Source: Streptomyces sp. LUP30 (GTDB lineage Bacteria > Actinomycetota > Actinomycetes > Streptomycetales > Streptomycetaceae). Taken from it: DNA of 64,000 bases. Of this stretch, positions 19,098 to 28,456 are shown one piece after another (within the stretch, counting starts at the first letter, position 1; each line of letters starts with the position of its first letter). Below the pieces are notes generated by a model. That model searched no databases, was not told the DNA's origin, and worked only from the letters and a program-made list of their open reading frames with translations. Made by a program: the position numbers and the translations under genes. The stretch lies in NCBI RefSeq assembly GCF_001746365.1, contig NZ_MJAJ01000003.1, forward strand, positions 250,251 through 314,250, given 5' to 3'.

Positions 19098-20008
19098 ACC
19101 TCCTGACCGCCCGTGCTCCGCGCCCGCGCACCTCGGTGCACCAACCCACGCGTGGCTACCGCGTCTTTCAGGGCGTCAACGCCGTCATCCTCACCCTCGT
19201 CGTGCTCGTGACCCTGTATCCCTTCGTCAACATCATCGCCCGGTCCTTCAGCGGGGAACGTCAGATCCGCGCCGGCGAAGTGACCCTGTGGCCCAAGGGG
19301 TTCAACCTCACCACCTACAAGATCGTTTTTCATGACTCGATGTTCTGGCGCAACTACGGAAACACGGTTCTGTACACGACCGTCTCCACCGTCATCGCCA
19401 TGGTTCTGACGACCTGCTACGCCTACGTTCTGTCGAAAAGGAATCTGAAGGGGCGAGGGCTGCTGGTCGGCGTCGCCGTGTTCACCATGTTCTTCACCGG
19501 CGGGCTGATTCCGAACTATGTCCTGGTCACCAGCCTTGGCCTGAAGAACTCGGTCTGGGCGATCGCCCTGCCCAACGCGATCAGCGTTTTCAACCTGCTG
19601 GTGATGAAGGCGTTCTTCGAGAGCCTGCCGAGCGAACTCGAGGAGGCCGCGGAGATCGACGGGCTGAGCACCTACGGGATCCTGATCAGAATCGTGTTGC
19701 CGCTGTCCAAGGCGGTCATCGCGACGATGGTCCTCTTCTACTCGGTGTCCTTCTGGAACTCCTGGTTCTCGGCGTATCTGTACATGGACCGGACCGAACT
19801 GATGCCGGCCACGGTCTATCTGCGCAACCTGATCTCAGGTGCCACGACCGGCGGCAACGCCGGTGCGGGAACAGATCAGCTCAGCCAGGTCGGGGCGAAC
19901 ATCCAGGCGGTCACCATCGTGCTGACGGCGCTGCCCATCCTCTGCGTGTACCCGTTCGTCCAGCGCTACTTCGTCTCCGGCGTCACGCTCGGCGCGGTCA
20001 AGGGCTGA
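19094..20008 (+). CDS. Sugar ABC transporter permease, LplC/YtcP type
   Basis: The 304-residue permease starts at a GTG overlapping the previous stop (GTGA; GTG at 19091 is equally possible). Six membrane segments start at VILTLVVLVTLYPFVNI, and the ATPase-contact loop is LEEAAEIDGLSTYGILIRIVL. YtcP/LplC proteins pair with LplB permeases and large LplA binding proteins, exactly the arrangement here. Confidence 0.93.
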   Translation: MNLLTARAPRPRTSVHQPTRGYRVFQGVNAVILTLVVLVTLYPFVNIIARSFSGERQIRAGEVTLWPKGFNLTTYKIVFHDSMFWRNYGNTVLYTTVSTVIAMVLTTCYAYVLSKRNLKGRGLLVGVAVFTMFFTGGLIPNYVLVTSLGLKNSVWAIALPNAISVFNLLVMKAFFESLPSELEEAAEIDGLSTYGILIRIVLPLSKAVIATMVLFYSVSFWNSWFSAYLYMDRTELMPATVYLRNLISGATTGGNAGAGTDQLSQVGANIQAVTIVLTALPILCVYPFVQRYFVSGVTLGAVKG

Positions 20009-20041
20009 GAGCCGTACCCCTTACGGAACAAAGGAGTCTCC

Positions 20042-21697
20042 GTGAAGAACGCAGGCCAGCTGTCACGACGTCAGATGCTGTCCGCCGCAGGCTTCGTCGG
20101 TCTTGCCGCGCTCACCGGCTGTGGAAGCGGAGACGATGGAGGTGACAGCAAGGACCTCTCCAAGAAGCAGAACGGAGCGATGAAGGAATACCGCGTCGGG
20201 CAGCAGTTCAAGGCGGAGAAAGCCCTTTCCTTCTCCATTCTGCACAACAACAACCCGGTCTACCCGATGAAGGACGGCTGGCTCTTCTGGAAAGAGCTCA
20301 CCCGGCGCACCGGGATCACCCTGAAGCCGATCGCCGTTCCGCTGAGCGACTACGAGAAGAAGCGCAGTGTCCTCATCGGGGCGGGCGACGCGCCGTTCCT
20401 GATCCCCAAGACCTACCACCCGTCGGAGGTGGCCTTCGTCTCCTCGGGTGCGATCCTCCCGGTCAGCGACTACGTGCACCTCATGCCCAACTTCCGGGAC
20501 AAGGTCAGAAAATGGAGACTGGAGCCCGAGCTCGATTCCATCCGTCAGTCCGACGGAAAGTACTACCTGCTCCCAGGGCTGCACGAGAAGGTGAAATCTG
20601 GATATTCGCTGTCCTTGCGCACTGACGTCCTCGACAGGCTCGGTCTGGACCTGCCCACGACCTGGGACCAGGTCTACGACGTCTTCAAGGCGATCAAGGC
20701 CGAACACCCGGATCTCTATCCCTTCTCCGACCGGTGGAGCACCAACACGCCCTTTCCGGCCGCCGCGTTGCTCAGCTACCTCGGGCAGGCGCACGGTGTG
20801 AAGGCCGGCTGGACCTACGACAACATCAGCTTCGACGCGAAGAGCGGAGAGTTCGTCTTCACCGGAGCCACGGACGGTTACCGCCAGGTGGTCGAGTACC
20901 TGAGGAAACTGGTTGCTGAAAAGCTGATGGACCCGGAGAGCTTCACCCAGACAGACGACGAAGCTGCTCAGAAACTTTTCGGCCAGAAGTCCTTCGCGAT
21001 CAGCGCCAATCCACAGGAGCTGGTCCAGAACTACCGCTACAACCTGGAGAAGCAGGTCAAGGGCGCGAAGATCGAGATGGTGCCGGTTCCGCTCGGCCCG
21101 GCCGGCCCTGTGGTGATGGGCGGTGCTCGGCTGGAGAACGGCGTCATGATCTCCACCAAGGCCCTCAAGAGCGACACCTTCGTCGCGATGATGCAGTTCG
21201 TCGACTGGCTCTGGTACTCGGACGAGGGCCAGCGGTTCGCCAAGTGGGGCGTGCAGGGCACCACGTACACCTACTCGGGCAGCCAGTACAAGCTCGAGCC
21301 CGGCATCAGCCTCATGGGGTCGGACCCGGACGCGCCGAAGGACCTGCAGAAGGACTACGGGTTCTTCAACGGCGTGTTCACCTACGGCGGCAGTTGGGCG
21401 CTCGTTTCCTCGTCCTTCGGTCCGGACGAGAAGAGGTTCCAGGACGCCATGGCTCAGCGCGAACAACTGCCCATCGACCCGGCCCACCCGCTGCAGTCCG
21501 TGGAGCAGGAGCAGGCCTCTCTCTGGGACACCCCTTTGAGGGACCACGTCACCCAGAACATGCTCAAGTTCGTCCTCGGAAAGCGCCCGCTGTCCGAATG
21601 GGGCGATTACGTGACCGAGTTGAAGGCCAAGAACATGGATCGGTTCGTCGGGCTGCACAACCAGGCGCGCGAGCGCTTCAAGAAGGAGAACGGGTGA
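20042..21697 (+). CDS. LplA-type extracellular sugar-binding lipoprotein
   Basis: The 551-residue protein has a twin-arginine-like lipoprotein signal (RRQMLSAAGF...LTGC; Cys at about residue 23) and would be anchored outside the membrane. Its size and motifs (SILHNNNPVYPMKDGWLFWKE, GADAPFLIPKTY-like region, YYLLPGLHE) fit the large LplA-type substrate-binding proteins. In Paenibacillus such proteins serve aldouronate uptake beside a GH67 enzyme, and a GH67 gene also lies here. GTG start behind AAAGGAG. Confidence 0.92.
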   Translation: MKNAGQLSRRQMLSAAGFVGLAALTGCGSGDDGGDSKDLSKKQNGAMKEYRVGQQFKAEKALSFSILHNNNPVYPMKDGWLFWKELTRRTGITLKPIAVPLSDYEKKRSVLIGAGDAPFLIPKTYHPSEVAFVSSGAILPVSDYVHLMPNFRDKVRKWRLEPELDSIRQSDGKYYLLPGLHEKVKSGYSLSLRTDVLDRLGLDLPTTWDQVYDVFKAIKAEHPDLYPFSDRWSTNTPFPAAALLSYLGQAHGVKAGWTYDNISFDAKSGEFVFTGATDGYRQVVEYLRKLVAEKLMDPESFTQTDDEAAQKLFGQKSFAISANPQELVQNYRYNLEKQVKGAKIEMVPVPLGPAGPVVMGGARLENGVMISTKALKSDTFVAMMQFVDWLWYSDEGQRFAKWGVQGTTYTYSGSQYKLEPGISLMGSDPDAPKDLQKDYGFFNGVFTYGGSWALVSSSFGPDEKRFQDAMAQREQLPIDPAHPLQSVEQEQASLWDTPLRDHVTQNMLKFVLGKRPLSEWGDYVTELKAKNMDRFVGLHNQARERFKKENG

Positions 21698-23202
21698 TCC
21701 GCGTCCCTGCCGATCCGACGGGCCGGTTCTCCGACGCCTGGCGACAATGCGTCGGCACCGGCCGGATCGAACTCGCCCTACGCCGCGACTACCAGGACTC
21801 CCTCCGCCTGCTTCAGCGCGACATCGGTTTCCGGCACATCCGTGGTCACGGCCTGCTCAGCGACGGCATGGGTGTGTACCGGCCTTACGATCACGAGGGT
21901 GCTCGCCGAGTCCACCATTCCTTCACCTACGTCGACCAAGTACTCGACGCCTACAGGGAAACCGGTATCAAGCCGTTCCTGGAACTCGGATTCATGCCCG
22001 CCGGGCTGGCCTCCGGCGAGCAGACGGTTTTCTGGTGGCGCGGCAACGTCACTCCACCCCGTTCCCCCCACGAGTGGGCCGACCTGGTGCGTGCGACGCT
22101 CACCCACCTCGTCGACCGCTACGGTCTCGACGAGGTCCGGACCTGGCCCATCGAGGTGTGGAACGAGCCCAACCTGCGCGACTTCTGGCAGGACGCGGAC
22201 GAAACGGCGTACCACCGGCTGTACGAGATCACCGCACACACGGTCAAAGAGGTGGACTCCGGTCTCCAGGTCGGTGGCCCCGCGATCTCGCCGGGCGCCG
22301 ATGTCTGGCTGGACAGGTTCGCCGAGTTCATCGACCGACGGGACGTTCCCGTCGACTTCGTGTCGAAGCACGCCTACTCCTCCGGCCCTGCCCAGCACGT
22401 CCCGTTCGGCGTCCACCAGACGCTGGCCCCGGCCTCCGATCTCCTCGATCAGTTCGCCACTCCCCGTGAACGTCTCAAGGGCACCGCACTGGCCGGCTTG
22501 CCGCTGCACATAACGGAGTTCAACTCCTCCTACCGGCCCGACAACCCGATCCACGACACCGCGTTCCACGCCGCCTACCTCGCCCCCGTGCTCGCCCATG
22601 GTGGCGACCTCGCGGACTCCTTCTCCTACTGGACGTTCAGCGACATGTTCGAGGAAAGCGGTGTCCCCACGGCTCTCTTCCACGGCGGCTTCGGACTGCT
22701 CACCCACCGGCAGCTCAAGAAACCGACGTACTACCTCTATGCCTTCATGGCCCGGATGGGTCCCGATCTGCTGGCCCGAGGTGACGATCACCTCGTCACC
22801 CGCCACGCGGACGGCCGGATCGCGGTCCTGGCCTGGGCGCCCGTCGACCCGACGGGGCGGACCGCGGGCCCCGACCGGCATGCGCTGCGCCTGTCACTTC
22901 CGGCCGCGGCCCGGGAGCTCTTCGTCCGCCGGTCCACCGTCGACGAGGATCGAGGCAACGCGTACACCGCTTGGCGGCACATGGGCAGCCCGCGCTCGCC
23001 ACGGCTCGGGCAGTTGGACGTCCTCCAGGAGGCTGCCGAGCCCGCCCGCAGCCACCGGCGGCTCTCCGTCCAGGACGGCCGCGCGGAACTGGACCTCACC
23101 TTGGCACGCCACGAGATCACCCTCGTGGAACTCACACCGGTGACCGACGAGACACCGTCCTGGTGGGACGAGCAACGCTTGCTGGGCCGGTCGGTGCCAT
23201 GA
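21694..23202 (+). CDS. GH39 glycosidase (beta-xylosidase type)
   Basis: The 502-residue enzyme matches GH39 beta-xylosidases: N-terminal FRHIRGHGLLSDGMGVY, acid/base Glu158 in EVWNEPNLRDFW, nucleophile Glu275 in HITEFNSSY, and a C-terminal beta-sandwich. It lacks a signal peptide, so it would act on imported oligosaccharides. It starts at a GTG overlapping the binding-protein stop (GTGA) with AAGGAG upstream, so it belongs to the same transcript. Substrate is most likely xylo-oligosaccharides. Confidence 0.93.
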   Translation: MIRVPADPTGRFSDAWRQCVGTGRIELALRRDYQDSLRLLQRDIGFRHIRGHGLLSDGMGVYRPYDHEGARRVHHSFTYVDQVLDAYRETGIKPFLELGFMPAGLASGEQTVFWWRGNVTPPRSPHEWADLVRATLTHLVDRYGLDEVRTWPIEVWNEPNLRDFWQDADETAYHRLYEITAHTVKEVDSGLQVGGPAISPGADVWLDRFAEFIDRRDVPVDFVSKHAYSSGPAQHVPFGVHQTLAPASDLLDQFATPRERLKGTALAGLPLHITEFNSSYRPDNPIHDTAFHAAYLAPVLAHGGDLADSFSYWTFSDMFEESGVPTALFHGGFGLLTHRQLKKPTYYLYAFMARMGPDLLARGDDHLVTRHADGRIAVLAWAPVDPTGRTAGPDRHALRLSLPAAARELFVRRSTVDEDRGNAYTAWRHMGSPRSPRLGQLDVLQEAAEPARSHRRLSVQDGRAELDLTLARHEITLVELTPVTDETPSWWDEQRLLGRSVP

Positions 23203-23321
23203 GCGTGAGAAACGCTGCGATACCGCTTTCTCGACGGCAGCCCCTTCCCACAGCTCGCACCGAGAAAACACGGCCGGGGAACGCCCGACACGCCCGACGA
23301 GGCGCCCGCCCTGAACGATCT

Positions 23322-23335
23322 CGAAACCGTTTTCC
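23322..23335. promoter_or_regulatory. Operator-like 14-mer between GH39 and DUF624
   Basis: CGAAACCGTTTTCC (imperfect palindrome GAAA-CCGT-TTTC with central CG) is identical to the 14-mer at 14457-14470 upstream of the LPMO. This is a typical shape for a LacI-family site. Confidence 0.35.
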
Positions 23336-23416
23336 TCACCCGTTACGACCAGCCCCAACACCCCGCAGCCCGTGTCCGGCAGCCCGCGAGCGTCAGAAGG
23401 AGCGAGCTGATTGTTT

Positions 23417-23432
23417 GCGGAACCGGTTGCCC
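23417..23432. promoter_or_regulatory. LacI-like palindrome upstream of DUF624
   Basis: GCGGAACCGGTTGCCC holds a perfect AACCGGTT core, 45 bp before the DUF624 start. With the 14-mer at 23322 it suggests that DUF624-GH42 can be transcribed separately from the upstream ABC-GH39 genes. Confidence 0.35.
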
Positions 23433-23476
23433 CGCCACCTTCCGTTTCCGCCGCCGAGCGTCCGCCAGGGGGCCTC

Positions 23477-24151
23477 ATGAGCACCGTGGGTTTCGGAACA
23501 GGACCGCTCTCCCGGGCAACTGCCCTGCTGCACACCCTGCTCACGGTCGAGGCACTGTTCCTCGTCACGGCCGCCCCAGGTCTGGCCGCTCTGCTCGCGC
23601 TGGGCCCCGACCCCGCCAACCTGCCCCTCGTCGCCGTCTGCGTCTCACCGCTCGGCCCGGCCGCCTCCGCCGCGCTGTACGCCTTACACCACCGCAGCCG
23701 CGACCTCACCGACCTGCACCCGGCCCGGGCCTTCCGGCGCGGGCTGCGCCTGAACGCACTGCCCGCGCTGAGGCTCTGGATGCCGCTGTCGGCGTGGCTG
23801 ACCGTGATCGTCTTCACCCTCACCCACTTCGCGGCCACGGGGCTGCCCGTCTGGTGGGCGGTGTTCCTCGGGGCCGTCGGCGTCGCCTCCCTGCTCTGGG
23901 GGGCTCATGCACTCGTCATCACCTCGTTGTTCACGTTCCGGGCCCGGGACACCGCCCGCCTCGCCGCGTACTTCCTGCTCCGGCGGCGGCGCGTCACCCT
24001 TGGCGCGGCATCGCTGCTGACGCTGGCCGCAGGTCTGACCGTCACTCTCACGGAGGCGCTGACCGTCCTGCTGGCCGCACCGCTGCTGCTCTCGCTGCTG
24101 CAGTCGAGCCGCCCGGTGATCGTCGAGACGCAGGAGGACTTCACCGCATGA
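23477..24151 (+). CDS. DUF624 (YesV-like) membrane protein
   Basis: The 224-residue protein has about five hydrophobic segments and fits DUF624, small membrane proteins encoded with LplA/B/C-type importers and cell-wall glycosidases (B. subtilis YesV). The exact role is unknown, perhaps accessory to the importer. AGGGGG lies before the ATG. Its stop overlaps the GH42 start by four bases (ATGA), so the two genes are coupled. Confidence 0.75.
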   Translation: MSTVGFGTGPLSRATALLHTLLTVEALFLVTAAPGLAALLALGPDPANLPLVAVCVSPLGPAASAALYALHHRSRDLTDLHPARAFRRGLRLNALPALRLWMPLSAWLTVIVFTLTHFAATGLPVWWAVFLGAVGVASLLWGAHALVITSLFTFRARDTARLAAYFLLRRRRVTLGAASLLTLAAGLTVTLTEALTVLLAAPLLLSLLQSSRPVIVETQEDFTA

Positions 24152-26145
24152 CCGAGCACGAAACCGCAAACGACGGCCGGCTTCCGTGCACCGCCAAGAT
24201 CCCGTACGGCGGCGACTATCACCCCGAACAGTGGCCGCGGGACGTCCAGGACGACGACCACCGTCTGTTCACGCAGGCCGGCGTCGACACGCTCACCGTC
24301 GGCGTCTTCTGCTGGTCGGTCATGCAACCCGCCGAGGACGTGTACGACTTCACTGTGATCGACGGCGTCCTCGACCGTGCCGCCGCCGAGGGACGCCAGG
24401 TGTGTCTGGCCACCGCGACCGCAGCCGTCCCGCCCTGGCTCGCGAAGAAGTACCCCGAGGTCAACCGCACCGACTTCGAGGGGCGCCGTCACGGGTACGG
24501 GCAACGGCACAACTTCTGCCCCAGCTCGCACGCGTACCGGCGGCTCTCCACGGCACTGGCCGCTCGGCTCGCCGAACGCTACGCCCAACACCCTGCGTTG
24601 CTGGCCTGGCACATCAACAACGAGTACGGCGGATCGTGTTACTGCAAGGTATGTGCCCGTGCTTTCCGTGGCTGGCTGAGAGACGCGCACGGCACCCTCG
24701 ACGCTCTCAACGACGCATGGTGCACGACGTTCTGGTCGCACCGATTCACCGACTGGGACGAGGTCGAACCGCCGAGCGCGCTGACGGAGCACTGGCGCGG
24801 ACCCGATCACACCGCCTTCCAGGGCATCACCCTCGACTACCAGCGCTTCATGACGGACGCCCTGCTCGGCTGCTTCACCGCCGAGAAGGACGCCATCCGC
24901 CTCCACGACCCGGACACGCCCGTCACCACCAACCTCATGGGCGCCTACCGTCCGATCGACTACCACCGGTGGGCGCCGCACCTCGACTTCGCCTCGTGGG
25001 ACAACTACCCCCAGGCGGACGCCCCGCCCACGCGGCCGGCCCTCGCCCACGACCTGATGCGCGGCCTCAAGGACGGGGCCCCCTTCTGGCTGATGGAGCA
25101 GACGCCCTCCACCACCGCCTGCCGCAACGTCAACCCCCTGCGCCGCCCGGGCGAACTCCGGCTCGCGACCTGGCAGGCCGTCGCGCACGGAGCGGACGCC
25201 GTCCTCTACTTCCAGATGCGCGCCTCACGCGGTGCGTGCGAGAAGTACCACGGCGCGGTCATCGGCCATGCGGGCCGAGCCGATACCCGGGTCTTCTCCG
25301 AAGTGGCCGCCCTGGAAACCGAGTTGGCGCAGCTGGGCGCGATGACGCTCGGTGCCCGGACGCCTGCGCGTACCGCTCTCCTCTTCGACTGGGACAGCTG
25401 GTGGGCGCTGGAGATCTCCGACGGCCCCTCCCGGCTGATCCGTTACCCGGACGTCGTACACGCTTACTATCGTGCAGCTCGGGAGGCGGGCGCGGATGTG
25501 GACGTCGTGCCAGTGACCGCAGATCTGACATCGTACGACGTGGTCCTCGCGCCGGCGCTCCACCTCGTCAAGCGGGACCTGGCAACGCGTCTGGAAGCGG
25601 TTGCCCGGCGCGGCGGGAGCGTGCTCGCCACCTTCCTCACCGCCCGGTGCGACGAGCACGACCGTGCCTTCCTCACCGACGTCCCCGGCCCGCTGGCCTC
25701 CCTCATGGGGATCCGCGTCGACGAGTGGGACGCACGACCGGAAGAGGTCGTACAGCCGGTGCGGCTGGGGGAGCTCACCGCACAGGCGCGGCTCGTCTTC
25801 GAGATCGTCCAGCTGCGCGGAGCCGAGCCGGTCGCCCTGTACGGCGCGGACTTCTACGCGGGCACCCCGGCTGTGACCCGCAACCGCTTCGGCCCCAGCG
25901 GGGGAGAGGGCTGGTACGTGGCGACGGCTCTCGACCGGTCCGGCGTCGAGCATGTCGTCCGGCGCGTCCTGGCACGTCACGCGCTCATCGGCCCCTATGC
26001 CGACCACCGCGCCGTGGAGACGGCCACCCGCGTCGCTCCCGACGGCATCCGCCTGCTCTTCCTGCTCAACCACGGTTCGGCATCGACCGACGTGGCGGTC
26101 CATGCCTCGGCGAGGGACCTCCTCACGGGCAAGCGGCTCGACTAG
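24148..26145 (+). CDS. GH42 beta-galactosidase ending at an early amber codon
   Basis: The 665-residue enzyme has the GH42 layout: GGDYHPEQWPRDVQDDD start, acid/base Glu159 in HINNEYGG, a cysteine cluster CYCKVCARAF, nucleophile Glu317 in WLMEQTPS, then the trimerisation and beta-sandwich domains. Translation stops at a TAG (26143-26145). In the same frame the sequence continues GDALTLDPLGVVVLVLQ to a second TAG at 26197-26199, which is the normal GH42 C-terminal strand. So the last 17 residues appear lost by a nonsense change. The catalytic barrel is intact. It probably removes galactosyl or arabinosyl side groups from imported oligosaccharides. Confidence 0.93.
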   Translation: MTEHETANDGRLPCTAKIPYGGDYHPEQWPRDVQDDDHRLFTQAGVDTLTVGVFCWSVMQPAEDVYDFTVIDGVLDRAAAEGRQVCLATATAAVPPWLAKKYPEVNRTDFEGRRHGYGQRHNFCPSSHAYRRLSTALAARLAERYAQHPALLAWHINNEYGGSCYCKVCARAFRGWLRDAHGTLDALNDAWCTTFWSHRFTDWDEVEPPSALTEHWRGPDHTAFQGITLDYQRFMTDALLGCFTAEKDAIRLHDPDTPVTTNLMGAYRPIDYHRWAPHLDFASWDNYPQADAPPTRPALAHDLMRGLKDGAPFWLMEQTPSTTACRNVNPLRRPGELRLATWQAVAHGADAVLYFQMRASRGACEKYHGAVIGHAGRADTRVFSEVAALETELAQLGAMTLGARTPARTALLFDWDSWWALEISDGPSRLIRYPDVVHAYYRAAREAGADVDVVPVTADLTSYDVVLAPALHLVKRDLATRLEAVARRGGSVLATFLTARCDEHDRAFLTDVPGPLASLMGIRVDEWDARPEEVVQPVRLGELTAQARLVFEIVQLRGAEPVALYGADFYAGTPAVTRNRFGPSGGEGWYVATALDRSGVEHVVRRVLARHALIGPYADHRAVETATRVAPDGIRLLFLLNHGSASTDVAVHASARDLLTGKRLD

Positions 26146-26192
26146 GGCGACGCCCTGACCCTGGACCCTCTCGGCGTGGTCGTGCTCGTGCT

Positions 26193-28187
26193 TCAGTAGA
26201 TCGTTCGCCCCCGTTCGTCGGGGACGCCCGACTTCCGCAGGAAGTAGCTGTTCACCTGGTCCCGCCACTCCCGTGCGCCGCGTACCTGTTCGTCGTAGCG
26301 TTCCGCGACGCGCGCGTGCCGTGCCGGCTCCACCAGATCCGCGAGGCCCGCCCACACCCGACGAGCCTGTTCCGCTTCCTCGACGCCCTCGAAATGCGTG
26401 TCATAGATATGCTGCACAACCGTTTTCCCGCTCTTCAGAACATGCCCGTACGGCACGTGATGGAAGAACAGCAGCAAGGCGTCCGGACACGAGTCCGCCG
26501 ACTCGTACAAGGTGGACCAGGGCTCGCTGTACTGGCTTGCGTAACCGGTGCCGGTCGCCGCGCTCCGGTCGACGCCGATCCCGTCCCGGTCAGCGAAGTG
26601 ATACGTCCCCCAGGGGCTGTACTCGTAGCCGTCGACTGCGGGACCGTAGTGATGCCCGGGCTGCACCATGAAACCCACGCCCAGCGGCGCGGTGTACTTC
26701 TCATAGGTCCGCCAGGAGTTCCGCAAGACCGTGCGCAGACCTGCCGTCAGCCGCTCGGGGGCGGCGGGGAAGGTGAGCGCGATCCACTCGTCCAGGATCC
26801 GAAGCGGGTCGGCCTCCGGCTGCCAGGCGAGCCGGCCGAAGGTGTAGAGGTTCGCCTGGGCCAGCGGGTGCCCGGTCCAGAACGGGTCGTCGCCCACGTT
26901 GGACACGGCCACCGAACCGCCTGATGCCAACTCGCTCACGGACAAGCCCTGTTCGCCGTCCGGCCGGAAGCGCAGCACCTCGCTCCACATCGGCCCGAGC
27001 CAACACACGTGCCGTTGCTGCCCGGTGTACTCCTGGGTTGCCTGCACCTCCACGGCGACCCGGGTCCGCGCAAGCGCGCCGAACACCGGTGAGACCGGTT
27101 CGCGGACCTGGAAGTCCATGGGTCCGTGCTTCACCTGGAGCACGGCGTTGGCGGCGAACTCCCCGTCGAGCGGCGCGAAATGGTCGTACGCGGCGCGAGC
27201 CCGGTCCGTCGACCGGTCCCGCCAGTCCTGACGGTGGTCGTACACGAAGGCCCGCCAATGGACCGTGCCGTCGTACGGGGCGAGGGCGGCGGCCAGCATG
27301 TTCGCGCCGTCCGCATGTGTGCGGCCGTAGGTGAACGGGCCCGGTTGGCCCTCCGAGTCGGCTTTCACCACGAACCCGCCGAAATCAGGGATCGCCTCGT
27401 AGACGGCGCGTACGGCTCGCGCCCACCAGTCGCGCACGACGCCGTCCAGGGGGTCGGCGGTGGGCAGGCGGCCGAGCACGACAGGCGCGGCGAAGGTCAC
27501 CGAAAGGTGCGTCCGGATGCCGTACGGCCGCAAAGCCCGGGCGATCTGCGCCACCTCGCCGATCCGGTCGGTGAGCAGGTGCGCCTCGACGTCGTGGACG
27601 TTGACGTTGTTGACCGAGACGGCGTTGACGCCGCAGGCCGCCAGCAGTCTGCCGTACGCCCTGACGCGCTCGGTATCACCACGGGCCCGTCCGTCCCGCC
27701 AGAACAGCGAGCCGCCGGCGTATCCCCGTTCCACCTGTCCCATGACCGGATGAACGGCCACGTTGTCCCAGTGGTCCAGCATCCGCAGGGCCGTCGCCGG
27801 TCGGTGCGCCTCACGTGGACGCGCACCACGGAAGGCGTCCTCTCCGAGCCGCACGACATGGAACATCCCGTACAGCAGCCCGCGTTGCCCGGCCGCCGTG
27901 ACGGTGGTCGTCCCGGCGGCACGCTCATGGAGGAACCCCTCCTCGCCGGCGCCCCCACTGGCGTCGTCGGCCACGCGCAGCACGAGGTCGTACGGGGAAC
28001 GCGATGCTTCCCGTACGACCTCCCCGCCGAACTGCGAGCAGGCGAGGGCGACTTCGCCGTGCACCGTCTCCACCAGTGGCCCCGAGCCCTGGATCAGGGT
28101 CCGCCGGCTGCCCAGCGCCCGGAATGCGTCCGGTGGCAACCAGGCGGGGTCGACTCCCTCGGGCAGGGCGGGCACGGTGCTCGGCAT
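26193..28187 (-). CDS. aguA: GH67 alpha-glucuronidase
   Basis: The 664-residue enzyme removes (4-O-methyl)glucuronic acid from the non-reducing end of xylo-oligosaccharides. GH67 features are visible: the substrate-domain GLLYGMFHVVRL, RMLDHWDN, GYAGGSLFWRDG, VNNVNVHD, DFGGFVVKADSEGQPGPFTYGR with active-site residues, NAVLQVKHGPMDFQVREP, and EVQATQEYTGQQRH. It lacks a signal peptide, so it acts inside the cell. Start 28187 is favoured by GGAGGGACC; a longer reading to 28343 is not supported. It converges on GH42, and the original GH42 end would overlap it by 7 bp. Confidence 0.96.
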   Translation of the reverse strand: MPSTVPALPEGVDPAWLPPDAFRALGSRRTLIQGSGPLVETVHGEVALACSQFGGEVVREASRSPYDLVLRVADDASGGAGEEGFLHERAAGTTTVTAAGQRGLLYGMFHVVRLGEDAFRGARPREAHRPATALRMLDHWDNVAVHPVMGQVERGYAGGSLFWRDGRARGDTERVRAYGRLLAACGVNAVSVNNVNVHDVEAHLLTDRIGEVAQIARALRPYGIRTHLSVTFAAPVVLGRLPTADPLDGVVRDWWARAVRAVYEAIPDFGGFVVKADSEGQPGPFTYGRTHADGANMLAAALAPYDGTVHWRAFVYDHRQDWRDRSTDRARAAYDHFAPLDGEFAANAVLQVKHGPMDFQVREPVSPVFGALARTRVAVEVQATQEYTGQQRHVCWLGPMWSEVLRFRPDGEQGLSVSELASGGSVAVSNVGDDPFWTGHPLAQANLYTFGRLAWQPEADPLRILDEWIALTFPAAPERLTAGLRTVLRNSWRTYEKYTAPLGVGFMVQPGHHYGPAVDGYEYSPWGTYHFADRDGIGVDRSAATGTGYASQYSEPWSTLYESADSCPDALLLFFHHVPYGHVLKSGKTVVQHIYDTHFEGVEEAEQARRVWAGLADLVEPARHARVAERYDEQVRGAREWRDQVNSYFLRKSGVPDERGRTIY

Positions 28188-28456
28188 GGTCCCTCCGGTG
28201 ATGCGAGCCGACATGGGGTCCGTCGTCTGAATCGTGCCGAGTGCGTGGAACCGCGGCCTGGCCGGGCTCACCGTGCCGAGCCTTGCCGACGGCGCCGACG
28301 GCCGCAGGGGCCGCCCGGGCTCCGTCCTCCGCCTCACGGGCACGCCATTCCTCGTCCGTGAAGAGGCCGACCGTCACCGACCGGCCCTAGGGCCCCGGCC
28401 CCCGTTCGCCGATCTCGATTGTTCCCGACCGTTACCGACCGACCCGGGCGAAGCGT
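28188..28456. other. Gap between GH67 and the secreted orphan
   Basis: About 270 bp containing the GH67 upstream region. There are several TAACGG/CGGTCGG-type repeats near 28365-28445 but no clear promoter or second gene. Confidence 0.4.

Noticed and set aside
27925..28377. Possible small gene starting MTVGLFTDEEWRARE upstream of GH67
   Set aside because: The start looks protein-like, but the reading soon turns Arg/Gly-rich and overlaps the GH67 coding region in another frame. No ribosome binding site was found.
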